Of a stretch of DNA of 5,537 nt, positions 5,456 through 5,537 are shown piece after piece. The stretch's first letter is position 1, and each line of letters begins with the position of its first letter. The position numbers were made by a program, and so were the translations under genes. This DNA comes from Chloroflexota bacterium (lineage in GTDB: Bacteria; Desulfobacterota; Desulfuromonadia; Desulfuromonadales; Geopsychrobacteraceae). The stretch spans positions 1 through 5,537 of the forward strand of contig JADFVC010000052.1 in NCBI GenBank assembly GCA_015222355.1. Reading direction: 5' to 3'. The notes below the pieces were generated by a model that did not search any database, was not told the origin of the DNA, and saw only the letters and a list, made by a program, of their open reading frames with translations.

Positions 5456-5537
5456 TGATGGCGTCGCAAAAAGTCCGCCCTCCGGCGTTGCAGCAGTTTT
5501 TCAGGATCTCGACATACCATATGTATGCCTTCGCCCC
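5456..5537. repeat. Probable dispersed intergenic repeat running off the right edge (contains copy 2)
   Basis: This 82-base stretch upstream of the small gene contains, on the minus strand, GACTTTTTGCGA followed by CGCCATCA (5456-5475), matching copy 1 at 2709-2728. It also has a small hairpin CGCC-CTCC-GGCG (5476-5487) and an imperfect inverted repeat CATAC-CATAT-GTATG (near 5513-5527). The sequence resembles repeats I associate with Geobacter and Pelobacter genomes, but that is recall, not a search. A plus-strand frame from ATG 5458 stays open to the edge, but I regard it as chance. The promoter of the small gene and diiron operon may lie in or beyond this stretch. Confidence 0.5.

Noticed and set aside
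5458..5537. Plus-strand frame open from ATG 5458 to the right edge
   Set aside because: It falls wholly within the putative dispersed repeat and has no ribosome binding site; such frames arise by chance in repeats. More sequence to the right would settle it.

Overview
The window looks like ordinary chromosomal DNA from an anaerobic or microaerophilic bacterium, most likely a deltaproteobacterium of the Desulfuromonadales type (Geobacter, Pelobacter or Desulfuromonas relatives). That assignment is inference. It rests on an HtpG of the subtype I associate with clostridia and these groups, a stand-alone rubrerythrin-like diiron protein, moderate GC content, and short intergenic repeats that resemble ones I remember from those genomes. 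There is no rRNA, tRNA, CRISPR array, transposase or phage gene.

Layout, left to right. Positions 1-724 (minus) hold the N-terminal 241 codons of an NFACT-family protein (RqcH/FbpA/Rqc2 type), cut by the window edge. A 109-base divergent intergenic region with an extended -10 element and a 12-base perfect palindrome separates it from metY at 834-2114 (plus), an O-acetylhomoserine sulfhydrylase. After metY comes a strong GC-rich hairpin of REP-like appearance. Next is trmL at 2214-2687 (plus), a tRNA wobble 2'-O-methyltransferase whose promoter appears to place the transcript start almost on the ATG. A shared terminator region lies between trmL and the convergent htpG at 2764-4599 (minus). A second clear terminator at 4708-4740 separates htpG from an upstream two-gene minus-strand unit: a 54-residue unknown protein (5271-5435), then a 158-residue ferritin-like diiron protein (4768-5244). 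The right edge (5456-5537) is a non-coding repeat that shares a 20-base segment (17 identical) with the trmL/htpG intergenic region.

The genes do not form one pathway. NFACT (rescue of stalled nascent chains), HtpG (Hsp90 chaperone) and the diiron protein (iron or peroxide handling) share a loose protein-quality and stress theme. metY and trmL are housekeeping genes for sulfur assimilation and tRNA modification. I see no convincing new multi-gene system. The points most worth a second look are the small gene paired with the diiron protein, the dispersed repeats, and the near-leaderless trmL.
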